Shown: positions 37,301 to 49,600 of the stretch, one piece after another
How positions within the stretch are numbered: the stretch's first letter is position 1
Layout: each line of letters opens with the position of its first letter
Assembly (NCBI GenBank): GCA_037577475.1
Contig: CM075184.1
Coordinates: forward strand, 12,886,094 to 12,950,093
Direction of reading: 5' to 3'
DNA from: Chaunax sp. Z400
Taxonomy: Eukaryota > Chordata > Actinopteri > Lophiiformes > Chaunacidae
Length of the DNA: 64,000 bases
Notes under the pieces: model-generated
Databases searched by the model: none
Seen by the model: the letters and a program-made list of their open reading frames with translations, nothing else
Told to the model about the DNA's origin: nothing
Made by a program: the position numbers and the translations under genes

Positions 37301-40300
37301 TCCTGGTTGGATTCTTGACAAATTTCAATAATCCATTTCCTTCTCATTTCCTTAAATTCTGACCAGATTAGATTGAAGATTGTGATTGTTTTCCACACTT
37401 AACCTCACACTTTTAGGATTTGTCCGATGTATATTCACTACTATTCAATTCTAATTGTAATACAATTTAGTGTTTATGTGGTAATATGTTTTATTTTGCT
37501 GAATGTTAGTTAATGATTTTGCAACAAGCTAATATCTACTTAATGCTGTATAATTGTAAATTCATGCTCTGTGAGTGCTGATTATGATTTGCTTGTAATT
37601 ACAAACCCTGTATCTTTCGTATGAATGTAATCAGAATTTATCTGCACAAACCCAGGGTTATTATTGGAGCCTTGGAGTGCTATAACTCGAAGCAGCCTGA
37701 TGAGGTGAACTGGACCCTTTTGGTTTGATTTTGCGTCAGTTCACATTGGACATTTAAATTGCTTCAGTAAAAACATTGTGTGTTGTTTTTCTATTTCTGA
37801 TTTCTTTAAAGCTAAATCGACTCTTGACAGCGAAGTAGTCCAAAGTGACAGGGCACATACGTTAGTTTCTTGCACACAGCCACAAAGACCTGGGATTGAT
37901 TCCTGAATATCTGCAGTCTGCCACAATGCAGCTCTGTCAGGAACTATAGAGCGTAGAGAAATAAGCAGAAAAAATTGTGAAATATCCAAAAATAAAAGAC
38001 CTGCTTTGCTAAATTGTTGTAGGTCATGCCTGTGATTGTCATAGTAAACCAATACTTATTGGTCATGCACATTTGTATTCCTAAAGATGTAACAAAAACA
38101 ATTTAAAAGTAACAGTGGATAATTTCTGTTAATATGCAGTTCTGTATATACTATAATATATACAGAATGTGTGTGTTGCTGCTTCAATCAGCTGATTGAG
38201 CGCAGTCCCAGGGCGCCGCCTCGCTCAGTGGTCTACCTCTGCATCATCACTTTCGTGATGGGAGCCAGCATCCACCTGGTCGGAGACTCCATCAACCACC
38301 GGCTCATCCTGAGTGGCTACCAGCTCCACCTGTCAGTCAGAGAGAACCCCATCATCAAAGACCTCAAACCTGCCTCACTGGTAAGGGTCAGTTAAGAAGA
38401 GTATGGGATAGATTAAATCCAGTACAGGCATACTGGGAATATTGGTATAACCTGAGAAAATTTGTTAGGCTTCTTTTGTAAACATTTTTCTGTCTTCAAT
38501 ACATTGTGGATATTGTCACCTGTCATAATGTCATACAGCAAAAATCTGTTGGTGTCGCTTGGCATAACTCTACAGAGACACTTGAGAGACTTTAAAAAAT
38601 GTTTTTTTTGGTCTACCTATGACTTGAACTGACAAAACAACATACAAATATCAATGTCAGTTGTCTGATCCAGCAGAATCTATCCTTCAGTGGATTTTTC
38701 TGTGTTTCTGTCTTTTGATTGTCTTTTTATACTCAAAACATTCAGGCCCCTCTCATGCCCCTGTATTTAAGCATCTGTGTTTATTATGTTTTTCCACTCA
38801 TTTATTGCCATCTGTTACATACCAGTTAAATGTGTGTGTTCATATTTGATTACAGTACTATAATGATGTGTAAGTGACACCAGAACAGCAGGTGGCGCTG
38901 TTGCATAAGAGCAGAATAACACACAGTTTATACAGATTAACATACTGTATCTTGTGCCAATAAAGTATCTGTTAACGTTGTTGTGAGTCACATTTAACTG
39001 TTTTCTCCTTCCTTTACAGATTGACTCCTTTGAGCTGTTGTATTACTATGATGAACAGCTGGGACACTTAATGTGGTATGTGTCTGATAAGCATTATTTT
39101 TATGCATATACAGTGTTGGGAAATTATTGCAATGTAATAGAATTCAAGATTGAATGCTTCGCTCTGAGCCACAGTTTGAATCGGAATGATAAAACTGATT
39201 GTAGTGAATGTTGTGTGTCTTTTGAAACACATGAATGAAAGAAATCAATTCAAGTTTGAACATTTAGAGAATGTGAATACAGTGGAGTCCAGAAGAACTG
39301 CAGCCAGTCATCAGTGTGTTGGAATATGTGGCTCTTGTCCATCTTCAAAACAGACACAAGAACAGATATTAGGATGAGCAGACTGACCAGGTCTGTGATG
39401 ATGAAGCTGAGAATGCTGACTGGAAAATGAATCCAACAGCATGCAGGAAAAAAACAACAAAGAAATGACAGTTTTTAGTAAAAACTGTTTTTGATAACAA
39501 GCTACCATGTTTGTGATGTTATTTCAGTCTAAACGTACACTTTTAAAATATTTCCATTTATAAGCACATAATAAATGCAAAGCCGAGATGATGATGCTTC
39601 AGTTGGGCACAAGTATATTTTCAAATAATTCTGATTTTGGAAATATCTCCAGACATAGTGGTTCTGCATATCATAAAAGAGTGAACTGTTAATGATGGTG
39701 GAGGTCTGCGCTCTCTGAGTGACCTTCTAGTTTTACAGTGGAACTGGTAATAAAGAGTTTGCTATAATCACTGTTCCACTGATTACCTTCACACCTGTTA
39801 TACCATATTCTACAGCCATGGTACAATATTTAGGAATAATGCTTTCAAATTTTCAATTTAAGAAACACATGTTTGACAAAAACAGAAATTTATTTCCACC
39901 CTGAAGATATTTTAACTCTTTTTGGCCAAAGGAGTTCTGATCTTGTGGGTGCAAATTCATTTTTGTTTTTGTCCATCAGCTCTGTTTTAACCACTTGGTG
40001 GAATTGCACCGATGAAACACATCCTGTACTTTTTACCTATTAGCATCACCCCTTTACAAAGAAATGCTAAAATCTAACTGGGATCAGTCCACTATTCAGT
40101 TTCTGCCTCTCGTTTTATTCTAGGTATATTCCTTTCTTCATCATTCTGGTCATCTACTTCACTGGATGCTTCACTAAGGCCAAAGAACACAAGATGATTC
40201 CCGTCTCTGGTTGGCTGTTACTGGGACCCAGTGCCCTCTACTATTGGTCAGTTGCTTTCTTATGTCTATGAAGACTTTCTGTGTATCTTCATGAATACTT

Positions 40301-41326
40301 GAATATTTTGTCAAAGGGAAAGAAACTTTATTGACATGATCATTAGCATCAACTTAAGCTTTGCAGTATCCTGAATGATCAAGTAGTTCAAGTAGTCCTT
40401 AGACCACTTTTGGTAGGTACCAACCACTCCAGACCGGGAACACCCAACAAGTCCCAGTCATCTATAGTATAACTATTTTGGCTCGAGCCAAAGTCGCTCA
40501 GATCCTCACACTTGAACATATCTCCTGCTTCCTACACATCACTTTTGAGGACAAAATGTTCACTTGCTGCCTAATATATCCCTCCCACTGACAGGTGCCA
40601 TTGTAACGAGATAATCAATGTTATTCACTTCACCTGTCAGTGGTTCTAATGTTATTGCTGATCGGTGTATATCATGAGGTCACACACACATTAGCTGGAA
40701 CAATTTGAATGTGTTTGTAAATTGTAATTTTAATTAACGAAATGAGTGGCACCACATAATTTAGTAAGGATCAAGTCAAACTCTATTACCTCTACCTTCA
40801 ATTTGTACAAGAAAGGGGAGCCTCTGATGGCTCACACATAAAAATTGCTTTTTGTTAATGCAGGGCCTTTTATTTAAATGCTAATGTAATAAGCAAAGTT
40901 GATATTTCCATCATAAAAGAAAGATAAAGACTCCTGTAAAAATATGTAGCAGCATTGTGTGGTTATTGCAAAGGTCTTAGTTGTAATTTTATTTCAGTAA
41001 TTAGCTGTGTTTCCGAGTTCATGACATTTCTTGCTTTTTCTCTCATTTCCTCAAGGTACTTGGTCACTGAGGGACAAATCACTGAACTTTTCCTCCTCAC
41101 CTTCCTTGCCATGGTTGCCATCATGATACATCAACAGCGTAAAGGCCTCAACCCAGACAGCAATGGCTTGTTCCTATTCTGTAGTTTCGGTCTGACTGTG
41201 TTCCTGGTGGCAGTATGGGTGGTCTATCTGTGGAATGACCCAGTGCTACGCAACAAGTACCCCGGACTCATCTATGTGCCAGAACCATGGTCCTTCTACA
41301 CCTTACATATAAAGAGGAATCAGTAA
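34394..41326 (+). CDS. cln6: CLN6 transmembrane ER protein
   Basis: Seven coding exons in phase: 34394-34449, 36560-36680, 36794-36892, 38192-38380, 39020-39075, 40124-40246 and 41056-41326. They total 915 nt, 304 residues (human 311). The start ATG follows an in-frame TAA at 34385-34387. Conserved blocks are FDLWFCLTLQNWILDFGRP, GDYFHMAYNVLTPFLMLKL, MGASIHLVGDSINHRL, SVRENPIIKDLKP, DSFELLYYYDEQLGHLMWYI, YYWYLVTEGQITELF and the C-terminal YPGLIYVPEPWSFYTLH. Several hydrophobic helices agree with the multi-span topology of the family. From family knowledge, CLN6 works with CLN8 to load lysosomal enzymes for export from the ER, and loss in mammals causes neuronal ceroid lipofuscinosis. A polyadenylation signal candidate is at 42363-42368. 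cln6 and calml4 sit head-to-tail as in mammals. Confidence 0.96.
35125..35400 (-). repeat. SINE-like repeat, copy C
   Basis: Reverse orientation: (ATCC)n near 35128-35148, then 'attcattttctgtaatcgct', 'cacattcacagctacaggca' and 'atttagagtcaccaattcac'. The tRNA-like head is missing, and there is a GGA-rich expansion at 35215-35233. Confidence 0.8.
35433..35785. repeat. Interspersed repeat starting 'gggctgcaactaac'
   Basis: It starts 'agggctgcaactaactattt' and ends with several 'taatcgacta' words. The middle holds 'tagtccataaaatgcaagaa' and 'tttcccagaccccaaagtga'. I recognise this order as a widespread teleost repeat; this copy is old and diverged. Confidence 0.7.
36893..38191. other. cln6 intron 3
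   Basis: No recognisable element. Minus-strand frame 37741-38052 (103 codons) has no domain. Confidence 0.4.
38884..38901 (+). promoter_or_regulatory. CTCF-like binding motif
   Basis: The word AACAGCAGGTGGCGCTGT fits the vertebrate CTCF core (CAG-AGGTGGCGC type) on the plus strand, in cln6 intron 4. Motif match only. Confidence 0.5.
39285..39437 (-). other. Exon-like hydrophobic open segment antisense in cln6 intron 5
   Basis: On the minus strand a pyrimidine-rich tract and 'cattttccag' at about 39421-39430 are followed by an open frame. It reads ILSFIITDLVSLLILISVLV, then a charged stretch (KMDKSHIFQHTDD), then WLQFFW. This looks like one membrane helix plus a loop. I do not recognise the family. 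It could be an orphan exon of a processed or decayed membrane-protein gene, or chance. Confidence 0.3.
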
Positions 41327-44300
41327 ACTACAGCAGTCCAGGTCGATCAGTGAAGCTTGTTAATGTGCAGCAATCTCACTGTCAAACACAAGGTTCTGCT
41401 GGCTTCAGCCATAAATTCATTTCTATACTGAAACACAGGCTTTAACATGTCTGTTGAGATGTTAAGCACAATGTTGCCCTCTTTGTAAGATTTGACATCT
41501 GAGACTTGCAGACATACATTTGGTCATTGCTCTCCATCATGTGCAGACTGTATAACATAAATGGACTGTATTTATACAGTGCTTTTCTAGTCTTACTGAC
41601 TACTCAAGGCACTTCTCTAGGAGCCAGCATTCACCCATTCACTCATACTGTACATTCACACAAAGTGCTACCCACTCATCAAGGATGATAACTATTCTCA
41701 CAAATTAACAGTCACGCACCAATGGAAGTGCCATCAGGAGAAATACAGGGTTCATTGTCTTGTTCCAGTCGACATCGACTGCATCAATCCACTGACCCTC
41801 GGACTCGTGTGTGACTGCATGAACTCCTGAGTCACAGCCCCAACATACTGTACACCAGGAATAACTGAGTCGTCTCTCTGCTCATGTCTGACACTGATGT
41901 TAAATATTTTTATTTTTGTTATTTATTTTTTTCAATGTACACCAATGAGTGTTTTTCAGATCAGGTAATGACAATAGGAGCTGTTATGTTTCCTAGCTAT
42001 AATGAAACTTATGGGAATGACTCATTGTTTTTCTTTATAACTGAAGTTGTAAAACCAGGGCACGGTTTTTACAACTAAAAGCTATGGCCATGTTAAAGCA
42101 GTGTGTTTTATTCACCACCACAATGTCTGTGGATGTGTCGTGTTTTTCTGTCTGTACTGAGTGTTCTGTCAGAGTGATTATTATTTTTGGTGCTTTAACT
42201 TTAGCTTTTTTCTCTCTCGCTCTACTCCACACAGCACAAATGTGCTTTGAAAACCTTTGAAGAAAACATCCTTCACATATGAAATTAAACTTGAACACTG
42301 TCCTTTCAAACCCATGGATGTGACTGCGTATAAAAGTGGTATGTAAATCAAATGTGAAATAGAATAAAAATATATAAATACAATTTATTTCCCCTGAAAT
42401 GAGGGGAGATTAATTTTCTACAAATTTTATTTTTTGCGGTTTCTATGGAAACGTGTTTTTGGTGAGTCTGAAGGGTGGTCATTTTGTCCCGAACATACTG
42501 TATGTCGCAAACGTCATTCTAACTCAACCTTTACACATAAATTAACCATGATGCCTTTCAGTGTTTTGACTTTCTTTCTTTGAGTTTTCCATGGAAACAT
42601 TATTTTAATGTGACTGATGCTTGGTCATCTTCTCCGTAGTATATATCCAAAACAATACACACCACTCTCAGCTCACCATAGGATGGTGTGGTGCTTGGGG
42701 GGATATGTCATCTTCACTGTTGAAGTAAATTGCTAGTTTTAACTCCCTGCTCATCAAGCTATAAAGTTGTAAGGTCTTTTCCCATCTCGAGGGAATATTT
42801 GGATAAACAGTGGAGACAGATGAAAAAATTAAAATGCTCTCCACATTATAGTCAAGTATATAATCTGTTCCCTTAATCATCACTGTACGGCTGATAAACT
42901 GGAGGACTTTGAACATTACATTGACAGCTTCTACAACCGACTCAGCACAAGGGAAAGAAAAAAGAAGAAGAAAGAAGAGCTGTTTGTTGAATAAACCGAC
43001 TGCCAAACACTCGTTTCTAGCCTCCAAGAAAGAAAAGTCGAGTCATCCCTGAATGATTTTCTAAATCACAAACTTTAATTACAAGATATAAATACAAGGT
43101 ACCATTTGAGGAACAAGGGCTTGAATGCAGTAAAAACTAGGGGTGCACTATAAAACAGGTTGTATGACGTACTAGTAAATATGTACTGGGGTTCATTTCA
43201 TGAAAACCGGTACTTTCAGAAAACAAACACTTGATAACTTCTGTCTTTGCTTTGGAAGTCATAGTTTCATCCATCAAAATGACACAGAAAAACTTTACTG
43301 TCGTATCAAACGCACAGGAAAAATAGTGTTTGGCAACATTTTGGTTTAAAGAAGTTCACTAAGGATAAGGCAGTTAATAAAACATGGCAGTTTTCAAAAC
43401 TAATAATACCATGTACAAACAATGAGACCAAGGGAGAAGTTATCACAAGTCTCAAATCTGCTGAACAAGTAAGTATATATATAAATATCAGTACTTATGC
43501 ATGTCTCAGTAAACATGTCTGAAGTGATACTGTGTTGAATAGCTACTGTTGTGTTAACTCACAACTTACAAATAACTAGTCGTTAACTTGTGAGCTTAGT
43601 GTCTTTCTTTACTTAAGTAAACCAGTTGAAACCATTATATTGAATAGTATCTGAGGAAGAGATACTGTAGGAAGAACAGCTCTTATTGCATTGATTTAGA
43701 AGTTTAGAAGCAAATTAACTGCGATTTAGTAAGTTCTATTAACTATATAGTTATTTGTATATATCTATACTAAGTATTTTTTTTAGTATTTTTCATCAAA
43801 CTGAAAAGTAGAAGAATTTCCATTGTTTTTATTTTTGAAAAGTTGATCATAAAGCATAATGAAAAAAATCCTGAATGTAAAAACATAATGCATCTCCTCC
43901 ATTGTCTGTTCATGTAATGTCAAACAAAAAATTCTGCAGTGTATTGCAATACTGTACATATCGCAATACAAATATTCACTGCAAAACCTAAACCTGGTAA
44001 AAACAATCAGTATGACTTCTGCAAAAATAATAAAATAGCCCTATCTAGTAGTACAATGCAAAAATATTATAAAAACAATATGAAAGAGAATGTTAAAATA
44101 GTAACAAAGCCTGGTGTTAACATGACAGATCAGTATTACTTTAACAACATGTTGATAGGGTAATACTGCAGTCAGGCAGGGAAGGTTGGTCAGAAAGGTA
44201 AGTCCATAAAAACGTGTTCAAGCAGCACTTTATATAAAAACACTAAATGGGGAATTTTTTTGGTAAAGAATTTTTTTGGACAGATTTTTGGTGAAATTTA

Positions 44301-44970
44301 AATCATTCAGACAAGAGAGCAGTGAACTATTTTATTTAGATACAAATGAAAACCCCTTTCGAAATAGAGATTAAAATATAATTTAAATGATAAATTATTA
44401 ATTTGCTCATTTCTTTTTATATGTTAAGTCAACATCTTTGCCCTTAGAGTTACTGTTCAAATGTGAATGTTAATGTTTTGAAAGTATCGTCCTGCACCTG
44501 CAACTTCCTTGTGAGATACTGATTATTGACTGGATCCTTACTAGTTATTTTATCACCTTTACGTGCTGGTTATTGATCACATTTTTCTCTTAATTTACCT
44601 AATTTAATCTGGAATGTGGTGAATCTAAACTATCTTTACGAAGAGCATATAACTGTTTTCTGTGGTGTTTTTGTGCCAACATATACTCAAATGATTTGAA
44701 ATCTTGATATTTATTTGGTTGCTTTCTTCATCAATCAACACTGGAGAATATGCTGATTGGTTGGTATTACATGGTGCCCTGCTTCCATTGGAGGGGTGGA
44801 AAGGGAAAGGACAATGCACTGTGGGATCTGGTGTCTGCGTTTCCACAGCAACACATATTAGATAACGTAAAGGCTTCCAGGTGGTGGACTTTAAACAGAG
44901 GTGGAGAGACAGGTGACGTGAGCTCCAGGAAACACTCTCCTTCCTGAAAAGAAACATAGCAGGTGCAAAA
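41327..44970. other. Intergenic region cln6-calml4, with cln6 3'UTR and one repeat
   Basis: The cln6 3'UTR probably ends after AATAAA at 42363-42368. Segment 41560-41840 is an interspersed repeat related to 7905-8125 ('acagtgcttttctagtctta', 'ccagcattcacccattcact', 'gcaccaatggaagtgccatc'). The remainder is AT-rich without a gene that I can support. Minus-strand frame 42668-43027 (119 codons) is discussed among the rejected items. Confidence 0.5.
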
Positions 44971-47900
44971 ATGGTAAGAGGAGGAAATTGTCTCCATTAA
45001 GCCTTTTTCTTTCTTCCATCTGTTCTATTATTTGATGTAATGTGTGTGTACTTACCTGCTTAAGATGCCAATCTGTTACCTTGCAGGCTAAATTCTTCAC
45101 ACCAGTTCAAATCAATGGTAGGAGAATTCTTCAGTACCACACGTCATTTGCCATCTATTCCAGTTAATTACTGATGTTTTAAATGTACTGTTTGCCATCT
45201 GTTTTTTTCATAAATGCTCTACATTTATCTTTTAATAACCATTTAAAAAATTAAGATAATTTTGGAAGCACAGGGATTGAAGTCTGACCTTGTTCAGTCT
45301 GAATGTATTTATAAGCTAACCAGCCACCGTATGATGGATAAACTATACTGAAAATGTCCTTTACTAAATAATACAATAAATTATGGTGATGTAATCCAAC
45401 ACTTTCTCCGTTCCCTTTGCAGAGTTCAAGGAGTGCTTCTCCTTGTATGACAAGAAGCAAAAGGGCAAGATCGATGCCAAAGACCTGATCACGGTGATGC
45501 GCTGCCTGGGTACAAGCCCCACATTCGGTGAAATTGAAAGACATCTGCAAGTTCACAAAATAGGTGAAGCATAACAGGCAATAAATATGTAGTTTTTGGG
45601 CCAGTAAAAGTTGTGATCATTTTTTCAGTGTGAGAGTGGTTAAAGAATTCAAAACTACGGTAGCCCACAGGGACAAACGTGCTGCAACTTAAGAAAACAC
45701 ATGAAAATAGACAAAACACAAGCAAATTAAGAAAACATCATCGATTTGACAACACGTGCAGCATTTGGAGAACGCGCTGCAAATACCACAACACAACGCA
45801 TGAAGGAAATGCTGTAAATACCACAAGACATCATGAAAACGCTCTGCAAAAGCCACAACACAACGGGAAGTGTTTCCAGAGGACACCTAAAAGTGATACA
45901 CACATCTGGACACACTTGTTTAAACCATTTATTCAACTCAATAATAAATCAAAGTCAGCTAACGTTATAATCACTAAATAATGACGTTACATCAGACGAA
46001 GGCGTTTGCCTTGTTCGGCCACCGTAAAAAACAAACCGCTCATTTTCCAACACCACTGACGGATGGCCGACTCCAGTAACGCAAGTCACAAACCACGGCC
46101 AAAACAGCATGTCTGGATGTGTGCATCACTTTAAGTGTCCTCTGGAAACACTTCCGTTGTGTTGTGGCTTTTGCAGTGTTTTCTTAATGTGTTGTGGTAT
46201 TTGCAGTGCGTTCTCCAAATGCTGTGTTGTCAATTTGATGTTTTCTTAATTTGCTTGTGTTTTGTCTATTTGCACATGTTTTCTAAAGTTGCAGCGCATT
46301 TGCCCCTGTCAGCCACCGTACAAAACACTAAAAATGAAAACCTTTGAGTAAGACCTTTTTGTAGTTTTATACACATCACTGTGCTCTACAGAGGAAGAAA
46401 CTGACTCAGCAAAGATGGGGGAGTTTGTTTCTGTGTTAACTGTGTGATACTTAGAGAACTATTTTTCTTAAATATACAGAATTTTTAATCTCACATTCTT
46501 ATTGATGTGAGATCTTGAGTTCAAGGCTTTTATTTGGTTATTACAAAATGAAAAACGTCAGCTATCATGTGGCATATGGACATTGAAGAAACCTGTTGCT
46601 GTGCTTTATATATATTTATATTTATATTTATATATATTTATATTCTCAGTTATATGGTTAAAAGTCACGGATATTTCTCAGTATGCCACACTCTATCCTT
46701 AGAATAAAATAAAAAATAAAATACTCCACAAAAGTTTTTTCTTTATCAACTGACGGTTTGCATACATGTATTGTGTAATGTTTAAGGAGCAGGATTATTT
46801 GGTTTCATATTGTTTGAGACACATGGAGGTATAAATATTTGCTCTCGTTTCATTGCTACTCTTGTTTCTGAGGTCTGTAGTGTTTTGTAAGGCTTTTCAG
46901 GCCACCTTTTGATGTATGACCATTTGAAAAAAAGTATTTCCTTACTCTTACAACCATTTTTATGGTAAAAATTAAATTTAGAAATAGAAATAGAGGAAAT
47001 AGAAATAGAAAGCCTTTATTGTCATTGTCCAAAATGCAATCAAATTGTATTTGTGAAAAGAGTGCCACTCCCGATCAGTGCAAATTATGAAACGGACAAG
47101 TTAAGCCAAGCAAAAGAACACATCCAATAAATATGAAACTATAATACATGATTTAAAAATAGAAACATTATTTGCAAAAATGATTGTTTGTAAAATGTTG
47201 TAATGCAGATTATCTGACAACATGACACAGATCTATTTTTGTGCTACATTCTTGTATAGAAAAGGCAGGTGAGCTGGACTTCTCTACGTTTCTGACGATG
47301 ATGCACCGACAGATGCAACAGGAAGACCCCAAGACAGAAATCCTGGAGGCGTTGAGGATGACAGACAAGCAGAAGAACGGTTACATCCAGGCATCTGAGC
47401 TCCGAGCCAAGCTCACCATGTTAGGGGAGAAACTCACAACCAAAGAGGGTAAAATAAATGTAAACATCTCGAGCTGAAAATATGCAGAATGTAGGAACTG
47501 TGTTTGGTCTGTGGCGGAAATCTATAGAACAAACAGACTATAGGAAGGTAGTGAACTTCTCGGATGATGATTGAGTTACTCTTGTCTGTAAATATTTGGA
47601 GAGTTGATCTACAATAGCTCTCTAATAAAACATACTGGATTTAAAATGAAATTATTACTATGAGGTGGGGAACTTAAGCTTATATCTGAAGGTATTACAA
47701 TCCAATCCAAATGTCAACATCCCAAAATATCCTTGAACATCATTGCTTCATTCAAAATCCAGTGTGTTGGGGGGCATACTGGGCTCACATTTAATTTCAT
47801 ATGTGTATCAAAAAAAGGATTTTTAGGCTTAAAGTTTGATGGAATGACTCCTGCAGGGACACTGACATTTTTGGGGTATTATATTATATTATACTATATT

Positions 47901-48528
47901 ATATTATATTATATTATATTATATTATGTTATATTATTATATTATATTTCATTATATTACATTATATTATTATTATTATTAAAGTCATGATTTTACTTTT
48001 TGAGTGAACTATTTGTCACTCAAATAATATTCACTATATTAGAGGGGAAATATGAGAGGAGTGTCCCAAGCATCAAAATGAGGCATGTGAAGCCAAGCTG
48101 TACTTTAGTATAGGTTTCACACATAAATAAATAATGAATCTTTTGTCACATCAACTCCACGTCATTATTAGAAAAGATTGTGTCGCACTGAGTCTGTTCC
48201 GAAGGAAGAACCAGACAGACTTGGAGGAAATTGCCTCTCTTTGTCGAAGTCTCTGTGGTTGTTCATAGTAAATGTTGAATTAACCACAGGAATAACAAAC
48301 ACAGAGGTTATGGTTACCCTTTGAAGGAGTTGGTGTCAGTCAGTCGAAAGCTCCCACAGGCAAACCTCAGCAGTGGGAGACAGGTTTTCAGTTCACTTAT
48401 AAAGCTGTTCCCTCTGTCTCCTTTAACTAGTGGATGAGCTGTTCAAGGAGGCAAACATCAAGTCGAACGGGACTGTCAACTATGAAGAGTTCATCCAGGT
48501 GGTGACGCTGCCACTTGTTGATTACTGA
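44971..48528 (+). CDS. calml4: Calmodulin-like protein 4
   Basis: Five coding exons in phase: 44971-44973 (the ATG alone), 45087-45117, 45423-45563, 47260-47448 and 48431-48528. They total 462 nt, 153 residues, the length of the mammalian short form. The protein starts MAKFFTPVQINEFKECFSLY and ends VTLPLVDY. It has four EF-hand units, mostly degraded. Loop 1 (DKKQKGKIDAKD) ends in Asp, not Glu; loops 2 and 4 lack key acidic residues; loop 3 (DKQKNGYIQASE) is nearest to canonical. From family knowledge, CALML4 is a light chain for class VII myosins in brush-border and sensory-cell adhesion complexes. A polyadenylation signal is at 48729-48734, about 200 bases past the stop. The ATG-only first exon is the layout known from calmodulin genes. 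Confidence 0.94.
45656..46320. mobile_element. 665-bp foldback DNA transposon with flanking 6-bp direct repeat
   Basis: Left arm about 45656-45915 and right arm about 46107-46320 are inverted copies. The outer end is TACGGTRGCY and the inner end is at 'tttccagaggacac' / 'gtgtcctctggaaa'. The flanks are CAAAAC at 45650-45655 and CAAAAC at 46321-46326. The arms contain short internal repeats of 'ctgcaaataccacaacacaa' type; the left arm has about 45 more bases than the right. No protein is encoded. It lies in calml4 intron 3. The superfamily is unclear. Confidence 0.88.
46600..46640. repeat. (TATATT)n simple repeat
   Basis: Several 'tatatt' units in calml4 intron 3. Confidence 0.8.
46980..47095 (+). 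repeat. Retroelement 3'-end-like fragment
   Basis: 'gaaatagaaa' repeats are followed by 'gcctttattgtcattgtcca' and 'caaattgtatttgtgaaaag', a tail known from many fish LINEs and SINEs. Confidence 0.5.
47876..47975. repeat. (TATTA)n microsatellite
   Basis: About 18 near-perfect pentamer units in calml4 intron 4. Confidence 0.95.
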
Positions 48529-49600
48529 AAAACTTCCCACCACCACCACCATGATGAGGACTTCACTTTATACACACTGAACATCAGAACATGAGCGAAC
48601 ACATCGTGAAGAACTGCTGCTGTACTGTTTGTAAAGGACACAGCATGATACGGTTCAACATGCTATTCTTTGTTGGGATCCAATTTTAAAACCGTTAACT
48701 TCACAGCACACCCTTTCACCTAAACCTTAAATAAATTATTAATTTACATGAGCACCTTGTAATTTGAGACTTGTTTTACTTGTTAGCATAAAGCATAGTA
48801 TATAAATATATATATGTAATAACTCACCAATGATTAATAAATGTTTTAATTGTTTTCGTGTGTCGGCCAGACAACATGTAATTTGTTTTTCAGTGTTGTG
48901 TTCTATGAATTCTTCAGTTTAATATAGTTGGAGATCATATTTAGCCAATTGATCGCTTTGAATAAATGTCTTTAACAGCCACAATAGTGCCACTAAGTCA
49001 AATTTTTTTGATAAATTCTGTACATGACCAATAACTAACATAATAACTGTGGGTAGGTAAGCATCAAATGAGCCACTTGGCTAAAGTCTTGATTTTGTGC
49101 TTGGAAACCAACCGAATCATTTAATGTACAAATATGAATAGTTAAAAAAAAAAAAAACGGAAAAAGCTTAACTATCAGTTCAACAAACTTAACTGAGAAA
49201 CAAATATGTTGTAGGTAAAGACATAATCTTGACAGTCACACATCAACTGTTTTTCAGGATGTGAATATTTTATAAGTGGAAAGCAGATGCATCAGTTGCT
49301 TACAAATATGACATAATGATGATAATGCCACATTACGCAGCAACCCTGATTGTCAAGTCAATTAATAGCAATTTTCATTAGGCATGGAAAAACACAAAAA
49401 CACAAAACAAAAGTATGAAAGGCCTTATACACAGCAGACTTTTGTCCTAGCTGGAAAAGCACAGGTGCAGCTATGTCCAGTTTTCCCACAGTCTTTTAAA
49501 TTACAAGTAAAATATTTACTTTTACTTTTACTCTATGTTTATATTTATATTTCTCTGTTTATATTTCTATTTCAGCGTTGTGGGTGTGTATGTGTATTGC
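48529..49600. other. calml4 3'UTR and following intergenic DNA
   Basis: A (CAC)n tract lies just after the stop at 48538-48551. The polyadenylation signal is at 48729-48734. Beyond it there is no gene or named repeat up to 49600. Confidence 0.5.

Noticed and set aside
42668..43027. 119-codon minus-strand frame with signal-peptide-like start
   Set aside because: No known domain, no clear promoter, and AT-rich codons as expected by chance; the hydrophobic start alone is not enough. Strand-specific RNA-seq could rescue it.
45679..45981. 100-codon frame with repeated His-Asn-Thr words
   Set aside because: It is the left arm of the foldback element; the words come from its subrepeats.
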